Source of the DNA: Gemmatimonadota bacterium
Lineage (GTDB): Bacteria; Gemmatimonadota; Gemmatimonadetes; Longimicrobiales; Gaopeijiaceae
Assembly: GCA_013002885.1 (NCBI GenBank)
Contig: JABDLS010000044.1
Coordinates: 1-37,068, forward strand
DNA length: 37,068 nt
Reading direction: 5' to 3'
Part shown: piece after piece, positions 8,505 through 16,379 of the stretch
How positions within the stretch are numbered: the stretch's first letter is position 1
Layout: the number at the start of each line of letters is the position of its first letter
Program-made: the position numbers and the translations under genes
The notes under the pieces: model-generated
Database searches by the model: none
What the model saw: only the letters and a program-made list of their open reading frames with translations
What the model was told of the DNA's origin: nothing

Positions 8505-9017
8505 TCAGCCGGGGGGGACCGCAACAAAGATCCGTCCTTCGCCGCTTCCCCTGTTGCCGGCCAGAGCATACGGGTAGGGACCTTGGGGCGCGCCCTCGAA
8601 CGATACGACGAACCGGGCGTCGAGCTCCAGGAGGGGAGTGGACCGATCCTGGCCCGTGCGGACGAGGAAGGTCCGGGCGGTCTCCGGAACATTGTCCAGG
8701 ACGAACGCGACCTCGTGGACCAGCCGATCAGCGCTTACGAACTGGACATAGTCGCCGGGCCGCACAGTGAGCGAGTCGGGATCGGCGCGCTCGGCGACAC
8801 CGGTGGTCAGCCGCACCGTATGGACCCGATCGTCGGGGGTGAGGCCCAACTCGCTCTGGAGGATCTCGTCGGGAATCAGCGACGGGTCGGGCGGCTCACA
8901 CGCCGCCAGGGCCGCCGTGACGACCAGGATCGCCGGGACCGGGGCTACCGTACCCCCAGCCGCCGCCCACCTCGCCACGAAGGCACGAGGATTCAGGCAT
9001 CCACCTCCGTACCGCAT
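8505..9017 (-). CDS. Lipoprotein with cupredoxin-like domain (copper ligands apparently lost)
   Basis: An exported lipoprotein of about 170 aa. A hydrophobic signal segment (VPAILVVTAALAAC) ends in the lipobox LAAC, so the protein should be membrane-anchored after signal peptidase II. The mature part has a plastocyanin-like plan: TVRPGDYVQFVS, then a single His in RLVHEVAF, and a C-terminal GPYPYALAGNRGSGEGRIFV. In true cupredoxins this last segment carries Cys, His and Met ligands; here none is present, so it is probably a copper-free fold. ATG at 9017 overlaps the upstream zinc-ribbon gene by 25 nt. GTG at 8978 is a plausible later start that gives a shorter signal peptide. Confidence 0.7.
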   Translation of the reverse strand: MRYGGGCLNPRAFVARWAAAGGTVAPVPAILVVTAALAACEPPDPSLIPDEILQSELGLTPDDRVHTVRLTTGVAERADPDSLTVRPGDYVQFVSADRLVHEVAFVLDNVPETARTFLVRTGQDRSTPLLELDARFVVSFEGAPQGPYPYALAGNRGSGEGRIFVAVPPG

Positions 9018-9940
9018 GACACGCAGAAGCGCCAGCCCGACTCCACCTCGTCCCCACATTCCGGACAGGGCACCAGGCTCGCGTCTGTCCCACAGTAGGG
9101 GCAGAAGTTGAGCGGGTCCCGCTCGGGCAAGTCGGCGCGGCACCACACACACGCGCCTCCCGGTTCGGAGCCTCGGCGCACCGGTCCCGGTGCTGCCTCG
9201 GCCTTCTCCTCCACGAACTCGGGTTCGAGAGGCGTTCGCGGCGGGGACGCTTCAATCACTGCTTCCTCCTCGTCATCGAAAGCCTCGGCCACGTCGGGCT
9301 CGGAGGCGTCGGCCTCGGCATTCTCGGTCTCCGACGCCTCGGCGACGGAGCCCTCGTCGGGCGCGACGCCGTTGCCACCAGAGCCATGGTTGGACGCTTC
9401 TGCCGCGGCGTGGACACCCACGCCGGGGGGCACGACCGAGGGCCCACTCGCATCGGCGAAGATATCGACGCCAGGGGGCACCACGCCCAACTCCTGGGCG
9501 CTGGCGTTGCCTTCCGCCGGCGCGAGATCGGTCATGACCACCGGGTCTTCGGCCTCGAGCTCCTCATACAGATCCGGGAGCTGATCCATGGCCTCGTTGG
9601 AAAGATCCAGGTAGGCCTGGTTCAGACGTACGTCCACCGCAGCGAATTCGCGGTAGACGCCCGTGTTGGGGTTTGGCGTGTCCAACTCGGCACGGAGGTC
9701 TCGGAGAGCCGGCTCGGAGTCGAGGATGAGGTAGCCTCCCTCGCCAGCCAGAAGGCGTACCAGCGCGTGTTCGTAATCGCCGTTCATCTCGACGCCGATC
9801 CGATCTCGGTGGGACCCGTACGGCACGAGATTCTGATAAATCTCGGCCACGGTGAACGGCTGCGTGAGATACTCCGGCCGCTGCGTCTGGATCTCTTCGA
9901 TGAGCGCGCGGTGAAAGCGCTCCAGTATCTGCGTAGACAT
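8993..9940 (-). CDS. Zinc-ribbon protein with acidic linker
   Basis: A 315-aa protein in three parts. Residues 1-130 form a soluble domain that I do not recognise (starts ILERFHRALIEEIQTQRPEYL). Residues ~130-255 are an acidic, Ala/Pro/Glu-rich low-complexity linker containing the twice-repeated VVPPGV. The C-terminus carries two zinc ribbons of CxxC type (CVWC, CPYCGTD, CPECGDE and CVSCGTE), probably two structural zinc sites. It follows the TPR gene with only 5 bp between them, so the two are co-transcribed and may function together. The role is unknown; double zinc ribbons often mediate protein-protein or nucleic-acid contacts. Confidence 0.8.
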   Translation of the reverse strand: MSTQILERFHRALIEEIQTQRPEYLTQPFTVAEIYQNLVPYGSHRDRIGVEMNGDYEHALVRLLAGEGGYLILDSEPALRDLRAELDTPNPNTGVYREFAAVDVRLNQAYLDLSNEAMDQLPDLYEELEAEDPVVMTDLAPAEGNASAQELGVVPPGVDIFADASGPSVVPPGVGVHAAAEASNHGSGGNGVAPDEGSVAEASETENAEADASEPDVAEAFDDEEEAVIEASPPRTPLEPEFVEEKAEAAPGPVRRGSEPGGACVWCRADLPERDPLNFCPYCGTDASLVPCPECGDEVESGWRFCVSCGTEVDA

Positions 9941-9945
9941 CCCGC

Positions 9946-11046
9946 TTACTCCTCCACTTCCAGTCGAATCAAGCCTGCTTCGACGGCCGCACGGAGGAAC
10001 GCCTCGGGATCGACGAAGGGTACCTCGATACCGAACTCCTCATGCCAACGCTCGGCCATCCGACGCATGTAGTCGGAGACGCTCTCGTGGCGGAAGCCGG
10101 CCTGATCCCTCATCTGCCGGACGATCTCGTGCCAGTCGCCTCGGAGAAGATAGCCGTCGGCGGTCCGAATCACACGTTCCTCGTCCTCCTTGGCTGCGGC
10201 CTCGAAGAGCTCGAGCTGGCTGGGGTCGAAATAACCGTCCGGGTCGTGGGCACCCATTCGGGCCTCGACATCCGCAAGGAGGCGATCGATGGGGTCGTCG
10301 AGTTCTTCCAAGTCGCGAAGGCGGCTCTCCCATGGGGTCAGCCGCGGGTCGCCCGACTCCATGTGCCACAGCGTCCGCTTGAGCTCCATGAGGCGCCACA
10401 CCGCAAGGGGGTCCCAATGCTCCTGAGGCGGCACCCGTTCGAACTCGCGAAGTGACCCTTCCCAGTCGCCCCGGTCATACAGGAGGTGGCCCAGGTAGAC
10501 CCTCGCCTCGTAAAGGTCGGCGTCGAGCCGCAGGGCCCGACGGATCTGGCGACCGGCACCCACATCGTCGCCGAGACGGTGGAGGGCGTACCCCAACGAT
10601 GCCGCCGCCTCGGCACTGTCCGGGCGACTTGCAGCCGCCTTCGCAAAGATGTCGCGGCAGTCGCCGTACATGGCCGCCCGGTAGAGAGCGCGGCCCATGG
10701 TGAGCATGAGTTCGATGTCGTCATCGAAGCCCATCTCCGCGACCTGCCGGAAATGGCGCAGAGCCGTCTCGCGCTCACCGAACCGGAGGAGTGTCTCGCC
10801 GAGGCCCACCAGGGCGTCTTCATGGGCCGGGTCGAGGACCGCCGCTCGTTCGAACGCATGGCGGGCCCAGGCGTACTCCTCCCGGGCGAGGCGAGCGTAC
10901 CCCATGCCGACGTAGAGCTCGACGGCATTGGGATAGAGCGCGAGCCCCTCCTTGAGCATCTCGAGGGCAGCGTCGTAGTCACCGTCGTTGTAGAGCCGGT
11001 GCGCCTGCTCGTCGTATTCCTCAGAGCTGAGGAACCCTTCAGGCAT
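9946..11046 (-). CDS. Tetratricopeptide-repeat protein
   Basis: A 366-aa protein whose first ~240 residues are consecutive TPR units, e.g. YNDGDYDAALEMLKEGLALYPNA, then AREEYAWARHAFERAAVLDPAH, with further units through about residue 210. The C-terminal ~120 residues are charged and contain no repeat that I recognise. There is no signal peptide, so it is presumably a cytoplasmic scaffold. The start ATG at 11044-11046 is directly preceded in frame by a TAG that belongs to the terminal inverted repeat of the adjacent 308-bp element, and no Shine-Dalgarno precedes it. Expression may depend on sequences inside that element, or the original 5' end may have been replaced. Confidence 0.82.
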   Translation of the reverse strand: MPEGFLSSEEYDEQAHRLYNDGDYDAALEMLKEGLALYPNAVELYVGMGYARLAREEYAWARHAFERAAVLDPAHEDALVGLGETLLRFGERETALRHFRQVAEMGFDDDIELMLTMGRALYRAAMYGDCRDIFAKAAASRPDSAEAAASLGYALHRLGDDVGAGRQIRRALRLDADLYEARVYLGHLLYDRGDWEGSLREFERVPPQEHWDPLAVWRLMELKRTLWHMESGDPRLTPWESRLRDLEELDDPIDRLLADVEARMGAHDPDGYFDPSQLELFEAAAKEDEERVIRTADGYLLRGDWHEIVRQMRDQAGFRHESVSDYMRRMAERWHEEFGIEVPFVDPEAFLRAAVEAGLIRLEVEE

Positions 11047-11247
11047 CTAGAAGGGTGATCGGAAAGGGGAGTGGGCCGCGTTGCGGATGCCATGGCACCA
11101 GCCGGTAGACGGCGCTTCGAAGGCATAGCCGTCGCTACGTCGAGAAGCGCCAACGACCCGGCTGGCGCCGTGCCACCGCAACCCGCAACCTGCCAAGACG
11201 TTGTGGACCCAGTCGTTGGGCGCAGGGTGGTTGCGCGGTTGATTCAT
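11047..11247 (-). CDS. Possible 66-aa ORF inside the inverted-repeat element
   Basis: An ATG at 11247 follows a strong purine-rich ribosome-binding stretch (GGAGGAGGGACG). The 66-codon frame runs to a TAG at 11047-11049 formed by the terminal inverted repeat, immediately followed by the ATG of the TPR gene in the same frame. The product begins MNQPRNHPAPNDWVHN and matches no family that I know. Its codon third positions are moderately GC-rich, less so than neighbouring genes. It could be a leader peptide that couples translation to the TPR gene, or a chance ORF. The strong ribosome binding site is the best argument for it. Confidence 0.35.
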   Translation of the reverse strand: MNQPRNHPAPNDWVHNVLAGCGLRWHGASRVVGASRRSDGYAFEAPSTGWCHGIRNAAHSPFRSPF

Positions 11248-11355
11248 CGTCCCTCCTCCTCGACGTAGCTACCGCTACGACTCGTCGTCGCTCCTTGACT
11301 GAACACGCGCAAGCACCCTGCGCGCGGCCCACTCCCGTTTCCGATCACCCTTCTA
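11048..11355. mobile_element. 308-bp MITE-like element with 33-bp terminal inverted repeats
   Basis: The ends 11048-11080 and 11323-11355 are inverted copies of each other with one mismatch in 33 bp. The outermost sequence is TAGAAGGGTGATCGGAAA at both ends. If the TIR proper begins at GAAGGG, the flanking TA on both sides can be read as a duplicated TA target, as for IS630/Tc1-mariner-type insertion. The interior folds further: 11094-11105 pairs with 11158-11169, 11111-11118 with 11144-11151, 11220-11237 with 11306-11323 (17 of 18), and a short CGTAGC/GCTACG hairpin lies inside the last arm. There is no transposase. The element abuts the TPR gene start. It could be a non-autonomous transposon or a structured RNA locus. 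Confidence 0.7.
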
Positions 11356-11462
11356 ACCTTCCCTCTCCTCGACCGCCAGGCCGCAACCGTTCGGGTAATC
11401 CCGGAACACAGTGGGTCGTCGTTCGAAACGTAATGCCCTACGACAGACGGTACCAGACGCTG

Positions 11463-11801
11463 TCAGGGCTTTGCGTAGGCGATCCCGCATGCTGGACAGA
11501 CCAGGTCCTTACCCGCCCTCACCAGGCGGCTCTCCGAACCGTGTCGAGGGCAGGAGGGATCCCCATCCTCCTTGAGGACGTCCCGGACCTTCTTGCGCTC
11601 CGTCCGGGTGGCCTTGGGAATGACCAGTTCGTAGCGCAACGAAGAGACGTTGCACTCGAAGAAGCCCGTCGCGGAACCGTCTTCATTACTCCGTATGCCG
11701 AGCAGCATGAGAAAGCCGCCGTTCGGCGATTCTACCTGCTGGCCCGCGTAGTATTGCTGCAGCAGCTGCTTCTGGTTGTCCAGCTGCAATCCGTCACCCA
11801 A
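11463..11801 (-). CDS. Small Cys-containing (zinc-ribbon-like) protein of unknown function
   Basis: About 112 aa if the TTG at 11801 is the start; AGGGGGCGGGAC precedes it as a ribosome binding site. The open frame extends further up to 11930, but that part reads as Arg-rich non-coding shadow. The N-terminal part has a Gln-rich helix (NQKQLLQQYYAGQQ) and a beta-rich core. The C-terminus has CPRH and then LVCPACGIAYAKP, i.e. a CxxH...CxxC zinc knuckle similar in wording to Trm112/UPF0434-type ribbons. No function can be assigned. It is a single gene, separated from its neighbours by more than 100 bp. Confidence 0.6.
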   Translation of the reverse strand: MGDGLQLDNQKQLLQQYYAGQQVESPNGGFLMLLGIRSNEDGSATGFFECNVSSLRYELVIPKATRTERKKVRDVLKEDGDPSCPRHGSESRLVRAGKDLVCPACGIAYAKP

Positions 11802-11994
11802 GTCCCGCCCCCTGTGTCGATCGGTGCCCGCACGGTTCCGGAGCCCTCGCAGAGCGCCCCGCCCCCGATTTTCGGGAAAAAAGTGGGCGGAAGTATAGAA
11901 GAGGTGGCCAAATCGCGCTACCCGTTCCACCGCCGGGCCTCAGCGAAGTGAAAATCCCACGTCACGACACGGTTCAGAGGAGATTTCGGGCACG
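11802..11994. other. Intergenic stretch upstream of the small zinc-ribbon gene
   Basis: I see no gene here. On the minus strand a TATACT hexamer (about 11894-11899) could be a -10 element for the zinc-ribbon gene, but no good -35 is present at the right distance. A short palindrome CCCGATTTTCGGG followed by AAAAAA on the plus strand is not a terminator in either direction. Confidence 0.3.
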
Positions 11995-12030
11995 AAAAAG
12001 GGGCCGGCGCCCAGCAGGCACCGACCCCTT
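11995..12030 (-). terminator. Rho-independent terminator (minus strand)
   Basis: A 14-bp GC-rich stem (12017-12030 with 11998-12011, two G-U pairs read as minus-strand RNA), a 5-nt loop and a run of five T on the minus strand (11995-11999). It lies 20 nt beyond the stop codon of the small gene at 12051 and ends that transcript. Confidence 0.9.
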
Positions 12031-12050
12031 CGAACTTCGTTCGGCGGCGG

Positions 12051-12320
12051 TCAGTTGACCGCGGCGTCCTCCACTACTTCCTCGACAGCCGTGGCCTTCG
12101 CTGTGCCGTGAGCGATGGCAGGCTTGCAGAAGCGGATTCCGATCTCATGCAGGCTACGGAGGTCCGAATCAGACAAATCGGGATACCGCTCCCCGATGTA
12201 GTCGATGGTCTCGTCCATCCAGTGGCGCTGATCATCCTCTGCAGCCTGGAGTACACCGCAGCGGTGGACGTGGCTGAACAGCTCGTCCCGCGCCCGATCC
12301 AAGAGTTTCTCGTGCGACAA
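12051..12320 (-). CDS. Small conserved hypothetical protein
   Basis: About 89 aa, soluble and helical, beginning SHEKLLDRARDELFSHVHRC, with a central DETIDYIGERYPDLSDSDL and a C-terminal acidic/Ala tail. No family recognised. I chose TTG at 12320 because GGAGG lies 5 nt upstream; the frame is open four codons further to another TTG at 12332, inside that ribosome binding site. A palindrome in its leader and a strong terminator behind it support a real, independently transcribed gene. It is divergent from hyuB. Confidence 0.6.
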   Translation of the reverse strand: MSHEKLLDRARDELFSHVHRCGVLQAAEDDQRHWMDETIDYIGERYPDLSDSDLRSLHEIGIRFCKPAIAHGTAKATAVEEVVEDAAVN

Positions 12321-12343
12321 GTCGCCCTCCAATCATTGTTGTT

Positions 12344-12360
12344 CTGAAGCGCGCCTTCAG
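12344..12360. promoter_or_regulatory. Palindrome in the divergent intergenic region
   Basis: The sequence CTGAAGCGCGCCTTCAG has perfect 6-bp arms (12344-12349 and 12355-12360) around a 5-bp centre. It lies between the divergent small gene (start 12320) and hyuB (start 12437). It could be a regulator operator or a leader hairpin of the minus-strand transcript; nothing distinguishes the two. Confidence 0.35.
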
Positions 12361-12436
12361 CACGCTGTAGCCCGACGGTTATTTTCAGGCCGTCATAACC
12401 TAACCTTGAAGCACAACCAGATAAACCGGAGCGATC

Positions 12437-14023
12437 GTGACGCGAAACGGCCCACCTGATGCCGTCGAGCTGGAGGTCTTCCGGCACCTGTTCACCGCGC
12501 TTGCGGAGGAGATGGGAGCCGCCCTGAAGCGCGCCTCGTTCTCTCCCAACATCAAGGAGCGTCGAGACTACTCCTGCGCTCTTTTCAACCCGGTGGGGGC
12601 GGCCGTCTCCCTGGGCGATCACATGCCCGTCCACCTGGGTGCCATGCCCATGAGCGTGGAGGCCGCCCTTGCCGAGCTCGAAACCCTCGATCCCGGCGAT
12701 GTGGTGTGTCTCAACGACCCCTTTCGCGGGGGCACACACCTCCCGGACATCACGCTGATTTCCGCTGTCCACGACCCGGAAGACGAGCTCCTCGGCTACG
12801 TGGCCTCTCGAGCCCACCACAGCGACGTCGGCGGCTCGACTCCCGGCTCCATGCCCCTGGCCCGCGAGATCTTCGAGGAGGGCCTCCGGATCCCACCGGT
12901 TCTTCTCTATAGGAAGGGTGTCAGGAACGACGACCTCTGGCGGACGATCCTGGCCAATGTGCGCACCCCTGTGGAGCGCGCCGGCGACCTCGATGCACAG
13001 CTCGCAGCCCTCCATACAGGAGCCACACGCCTTCTGGAGATCGTCGAGCGCCGTGGGGCCGACAAGACGCTGGCCGCCATGGACGCCCTCATCGAGTACG
13101 CAGACCGACTGGTCGCCGCCGGCCTCGGGCAGATCGGCGACGGCACGTTCACCGGGGAAGACATCATCGAAGACGACGGCTTCGGATCTGGCCCCCTTCC
13201 CATCCGGGCGACGCTGGAGCTCAACGGATCTCGACTCGTCATCGACTTCGAGGGGACTTCGCCCCAGGTGCCCGGAGGCGTGAACGCCGTAGCCGCGATC
13301 ACCTCGTCGGCCACACGCTACGTAGTCCGCTGCATCGTCGAGGCCCTTCTCGGCGAGCCACTCCCCGCCGGTGGCGGTTCCATGAGCGCCGTCGAATTGC
13401 GACTACCCCCGGACAGCCTCGTCAACGCCTCCCTCCCGTCGTCGGTGGCCGCGGGCAACGTGGAGACGAGCCAACGCATCACCGACACCCTCTTCCGGGC
13501 CTTCGGCGAGGCGCTCCCCGACCTGGTACCCGCGCTCTCCCAGGGGACCATGAACAACACCACCGTCGGAGGCGTCGACCCACGATCGGGCGAGCCCTTC
13601 GCCTACTACGAGACCGTCGGCGGAGGCATGGGCGCCGGCCCCGGCGCCGACGGGCTGAGTGGTGTGCACGTCCACATGTCCAACTCGCTCAACACACCCG
13701 TCGAGGCGCTCGAGCACGCCTACCCCTTCCGGATCACGCGCTACGAGATCCGACGGGGGTCCGGTGGAGCCGGTCGGCACCGAGGGGGCGACGGACTCCG
13801 CCGGGACCTCCAGGTCCTCGGCCCGGCCCGGGTCGCCCTCCTGTGCGAGCGTCGCGAACGGGGACCGTCGGGGGCGCGAGGTGGCGCAGACGGGGCAACC
13901 GGGGAGAACGTTCTGATCCGCGACGGCCGGGAGGAACGCCTGAAAGGGAAGGCTACATTCTGGGTGGAGGCCGGCGACATCGTGAGCATCCGATCTCCCG
14001 GGGGCGGCGGTTGGGGCCGCTGA
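12437..14023 (+). CDS. hyuB: Hydantoinase B / 5-oxoprolinase family protein
   Basis: A 528-aa HyuB-type subunit of ATP-dependent hydantoinases/oxoprolinases. Family marks: ELEVFRHLFTALAEEMGAAL at the N-terminus, the conserved NIKERRDYSCALF, the region LNDPFRGGTHLPDITLI (about 94-110), ASRAHHSDVGGSTPGSMP with the metal-binding-type HH/D, and C-terminal SGGAGRHRGGDGLRRD and SPGGGGWG. Length is normal. The GTG start follows GGAGCGATC. HyuA, the ATP-binding partner, is not adjacent on either side, which is unusual because the two subunits are normally paired or fused. The substrate is therefore uncertain. Confidence 0.93.
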   Translation: MTRNGPPDAVELEVFRHLFTALAEEMGAALKRASFSPNIKERRDYSCALFNPVGAAVSLGDHMPVHLGAMPMSVEAALAELETLDPGDVVCLNDPFRGGTHLPDITLISAVHDPEDELLGYVASRAHHSDVGGSTPGSMPLAREIFEEGLRIPPVLLYRKGVRNDDLWRTILANVRTPVERAGDLDAQLAALHTGATRLLEIVERRGADKTLAAMDALIEYADRLVAAGLGQIGDGTFTGEDIIEDDGFGSGPLPIRATLELNGSRLVIDFEGTSPQVPGGVNAVAAITSSATRYVVRCIVEALLGEPLPAGGGSMSAVELRLPPDSLVNASLPSSVAAGNVETSQRITDTLFRAFGEALPDLVPALSQGTMNNTTVGGVDPRSGEPFAYYETVGGGMGAGPGADGLSGVHVHMSNSLNTPVEALEHAYPFRITRYEIRRGSGGAGRHRGGDGLRRDLQVLGPARVALLCERRERGPSGARGGADGATGENVLIRDGREERLKGKATFWVEAGDIVSIRSPGGGGWGR

Positions 14024-14086
14024 CACCGTGCATGGACCCTCCAGACCGCGACCACCCCCTCCAACCTGTCTTCAGCGACCACCCGA

Positions 14087-14503
14087 ATGCGCCTCCGATT
14101 CTCCGCAGTTTGCGACGACGCCCGAACAACCCCCACGGGTCGCATCGACCTCCACGGCGTCTACCACGACCTCGCCGCACCCGGCTTCCCGGCCAAGCAG
14201 GAGCACCTCGTCCTCGTGGTGGTCCTCGAATGGAATCGGGAGGATCACGGTCGCTACCTCTTCAAGGCCGACCTGGAGGACGAAGAGGGGCAGATTTCTC
14301 TCACCGTCGAAGGTGAGACCGAGGTGCATCAGTCTCCGCCGGACCAGCCGCCGGCGAGGAGCCAGCTCATCATGCCCATCGAAGAAGTGATCTTCCCCCA
14401 CGCCGGCCAGTACACGTTTCGTATAAAGGTGAAGGGTCAGACGCTGGAAGGTCCCGGCGTCTACCTCATGGAGATGCCGCAGGAGGATCAGGTTTCCGCC
14501 TGA
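14087..14503 (+). CDS. DUF6941-like protein
   Basis: A 138-aa soluble beta-rich protein. The pattern (CDDARTTPTGRIDLHGVYHDLAAPGFPA near the N-terminus, then a strand-rich middle and FPHAGQYTFRIKVKGQTL near the C-terminus) is that of the family called DUF6941, as I recall it; function unknown. Its stop codon overlaps the start of the Kdo kinase gene by one base (TGATG), so the two are translated together. This places it at the head of an LPS-related operon without showing a role there. Confidence 0.7.
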   Translation: MRLRFSAVCDDARTTPTGRIDLHGVYHDLAAPGFPAKQEHLVLVVVLEWNREDHGRYLFKADLEDEEGQISLTVEGETEVHQSPPDQPPARSQLIMPIEEVIFPHAGQYTFRIKVKGQTLEGPGVYLMEMPQEDQVSA

Positions 14504-15297
14504 TGACGATGGCGTCCTCGACGCTCCACTCCAGCCCCGGGAACGACCCCGCCGACTACCGGCGCCTGCGCGTCGGGTCGGCCCGGGTCCTGACCCTCCC
14601 CGTCGCCGAGCCGTGGACGCGGGAGGCCATTCGAACGTCGGGGACCCTCCACGAGTGGGCGGCGGCACACCCCAACGGCGCTTCCTTCCCAGGGCGTGGT
14701 CAGGTCCACGCCATCGACGCACCCGTAGAGGGACCCGACGGCCGGAGTCGGTGGGCCGTCCGCCACTACAACCGTGGCGGTGCCGTGGCCGCCCGCCTCG
14801 GCGACCGGTACCTCCGGGGGGGACGGTCCCGCCCCCAACGGGAGATCCGCGCCGCCGCTGCCGCCCGTGACCGTGGGGTTCGAACGCCTGCCGTGGTCGC
14901 CGGGGCCGTCTACCCTGCCGGGATCTACTACCGCTGCGACCTCGTGACCGAGGTGGTGCCCGGAGCGAAGACGCTCGCCCATACGGCCCACGCCACGGAC
15001 GGCACCCGGGCCTGGCTGGAAGCCATGGCGGCCGCCGGCCGGTTGGCTTCCGATCTCGCTGAGGCCGGCATCCTCCATGTGGACCTCAACGCCCACAACA
15101 TTCTCTTCGAGGAGGGCGACGCCACCCGGGCATGGGTCATCGACCTCGACCGGGCCCGGATCCGGGCCCGTTCCGACAGCGATACGGCGGAGCGGATGCT
15201 CGCCAGGCTCACGCGCTCGGTGGTGAAGGTGGGCACCCCCACCGGCGAATCGCTGGGCGATCGGGAGGTACTGGCGGCGCTGAGAGGAAAGGCATGA
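14503..15297 (+). CDS. 3-deoxy-D-manno-octulosonic acid (Kdo) kinase family protein
   Basis: A 264-aa protein of the Kdo/WaaP small-kinase family, which phosphorylates Kdo on lipid A in the LPS inner core at the inner membrane. Visible marks are RHYNRGGAVAARLGDRYL (about 87-104), the catalytic loop LHVDLNAHNILF with Asp194 and Asn199, and the metal-binding segment VIDLDRARI (Asp214). It is part of a tight operon: 1-nt overlap with the upstream gene and a 4-nt ATGA overlap with the GT9 gene downstream. The start ATG at 14503 or the in-frame ATG at 14509 are both possible. Confidence 0.85.
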   Translation: MTMASSTLHSSPGNDPADYRRLRVGSARVLTLPVAEPWTREAIRTSGTLHEWAAAHPNGASFPGRGQVHAIDAPVEGPDGRSRWAVRHYNRGGAVAARLGDRYLRGGRSRPQREIRAAAAARDRGVRTPAVVAGAVYPAGIYYRCDLVTEVVPGAKTLAHTAHATDGTRAWLEAMAAAGRLASDLAEAGILHVDLNAHNILFEEGDATRAWVIDLDRARIRARSDSDTAERMLARLTRSVVKVGTPTGESLGDREVLAALRGKA

Positions 15298-16379
15298 TCC
15301 GGCCCACCGAGGGAGGCCAGCCCGCACTGACTCTGGGCAAGCCGCCTCGGGAGATCTGCATCGTCATGCTCTCGGCCATCGGCGACGCCGTCCACGTCCT
15401 CCCGGTAGCGAATGCCCTCAAGCGGCAGTGGCCCGACTCGCGCATCACCTGGGTCATACAGCCGGTCCCTCATCTGATGGTCAAGGACCACCCGGCCATC
15501 GACGACTTCATCGTATTCCGCCGCCGTCGCGGCTGGTCGGCCTGGCGGGGTTTCCAGGAGATCATGGAGTCGTTTCGCGGGCGGCGCTTCGACCTGCTCC
15601 TCGGCCTCCAGGTCTACTTCAAGGCGGGTCTCATCACCGCCCTTGCCCCCGCACGCGTGAAGCTGGGCTTCGACCGTGTCCGAGCACGAGACGCTCAATG
15701 GCTGTTCACCACGGACCGGATCCCCTCCAGGGGACAGCGCCACGTCCAGGACCAGTACTTCGAGTTCCTGGATCACCTGGGCATCGACCCCGAGCCGGTG
15801 CAGTGGCGCATGGAGTTCACCGAGGCGGAGCGGCGGGAGCAGTCGGCGTTCTTCCACGAGTTGGGCCGGCCGGCGTGCGCCGTGGTGGTGGGAACGAGCA
15901 AGCTCGAGAAGAACTGGCACGCCGAGGGGTACGCACGCGTCCTGGAGGAGGTGGAGGCGAAGCACGGCCTCCGACCGGTCATCGTCGGGGGGCCCTCGGA
16001 GGTGGAGCGGCGGATCGCCGCCGAGGTCGAGAAGCTGACCTCGGCGACGGTCGTCGACGCGTTGGGTGACGATCTTCGCAAGCTCATGTGGATCGTCGAC
16101 GGGAGCGCTCTTCTCATCTCTCCGGACACCGGCCCCCTCCACATCAGCCATGCCCTGGGTACGCCCGTCGTCGGGCTCTTCGGATACACGAATCCGAAGC
16201 GCTCGGGGCCGTACCGGGCCTATCGGGATCTCGTCGTGGACGGATACGCCGAGTACCCTGGGGAGGAGTACCCCATCATGCCCGACTATCGGGACGGGAT
16301 GAAACGGATCGAAGTGGACGACGTGTTGGAGAAGGTGGACCGGGCCATCGAGGTGTACGTTGGAAACGATGAACGGTAG
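15294..16379 (+). CDS. Glycosyltransferase family 9 (heptosyltransferase-type)
   Basis: A 361-aa GT9 enzyme that should transfer heptose or a similar sugar from a nucleotide donor to the LPS inner core on the cytoplasmic face. The N-terminal nucleotide fold opens ICIVMLSAIGDAVHVLPVANALK (residues ~21-43), the variant of the GDxV loop seen in WaaC/WaaF. The C-terminal donor site has PVIVGGPSEVERR and then SPDTGPLHISHALGTPVVGLFG, the GT9 signature. The ATG at 15294 overlaps the Kdo kinase stop (ATGA) with AGAGGAAAGGC upstream; the open frame continues upstream, but that part is shadow of the kinase gene. Confidence 0.92.
   Translation: MIRPTEGGQPALTLGKPPREICIVMLSAIGDAVHVLPVANALKRQWPDSRITWVIQPVPHLMVKDHPAIDDFIVFRRRRGWSAWRGFQEIMESFRGRRFDLLLGLQVYFKAGLITALAPARVKLGFDRVRARDAQWLFTTDRIPSRGQRHVQDQYFEFLDHLGIDPEPVQWRMEFTEAERREQSAFFHELGRPACAVVVGTSKLEKNWHAEGYARVLEEVEAKHGLRPVIVGGPSEVERRIAAEVEKLTSATVVDALGDDLRKLMWIVDGSALLISPDTGPLHISHALGTPVVGLFGYTNPKRSGPYRAYRDLVVDGYAEYPGEEYPIMPDYRDGMKRIEVDDVLEKVDRAIEVYVGNDER

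Noticed and set aside
11135..11332. Second small ORF on the minus strand and one on the plus strand (11071-11268) within the inverted-repeat element
   Set aside because: Arg-rich low-complexity products without ribosome binding sites; likely chance frames.
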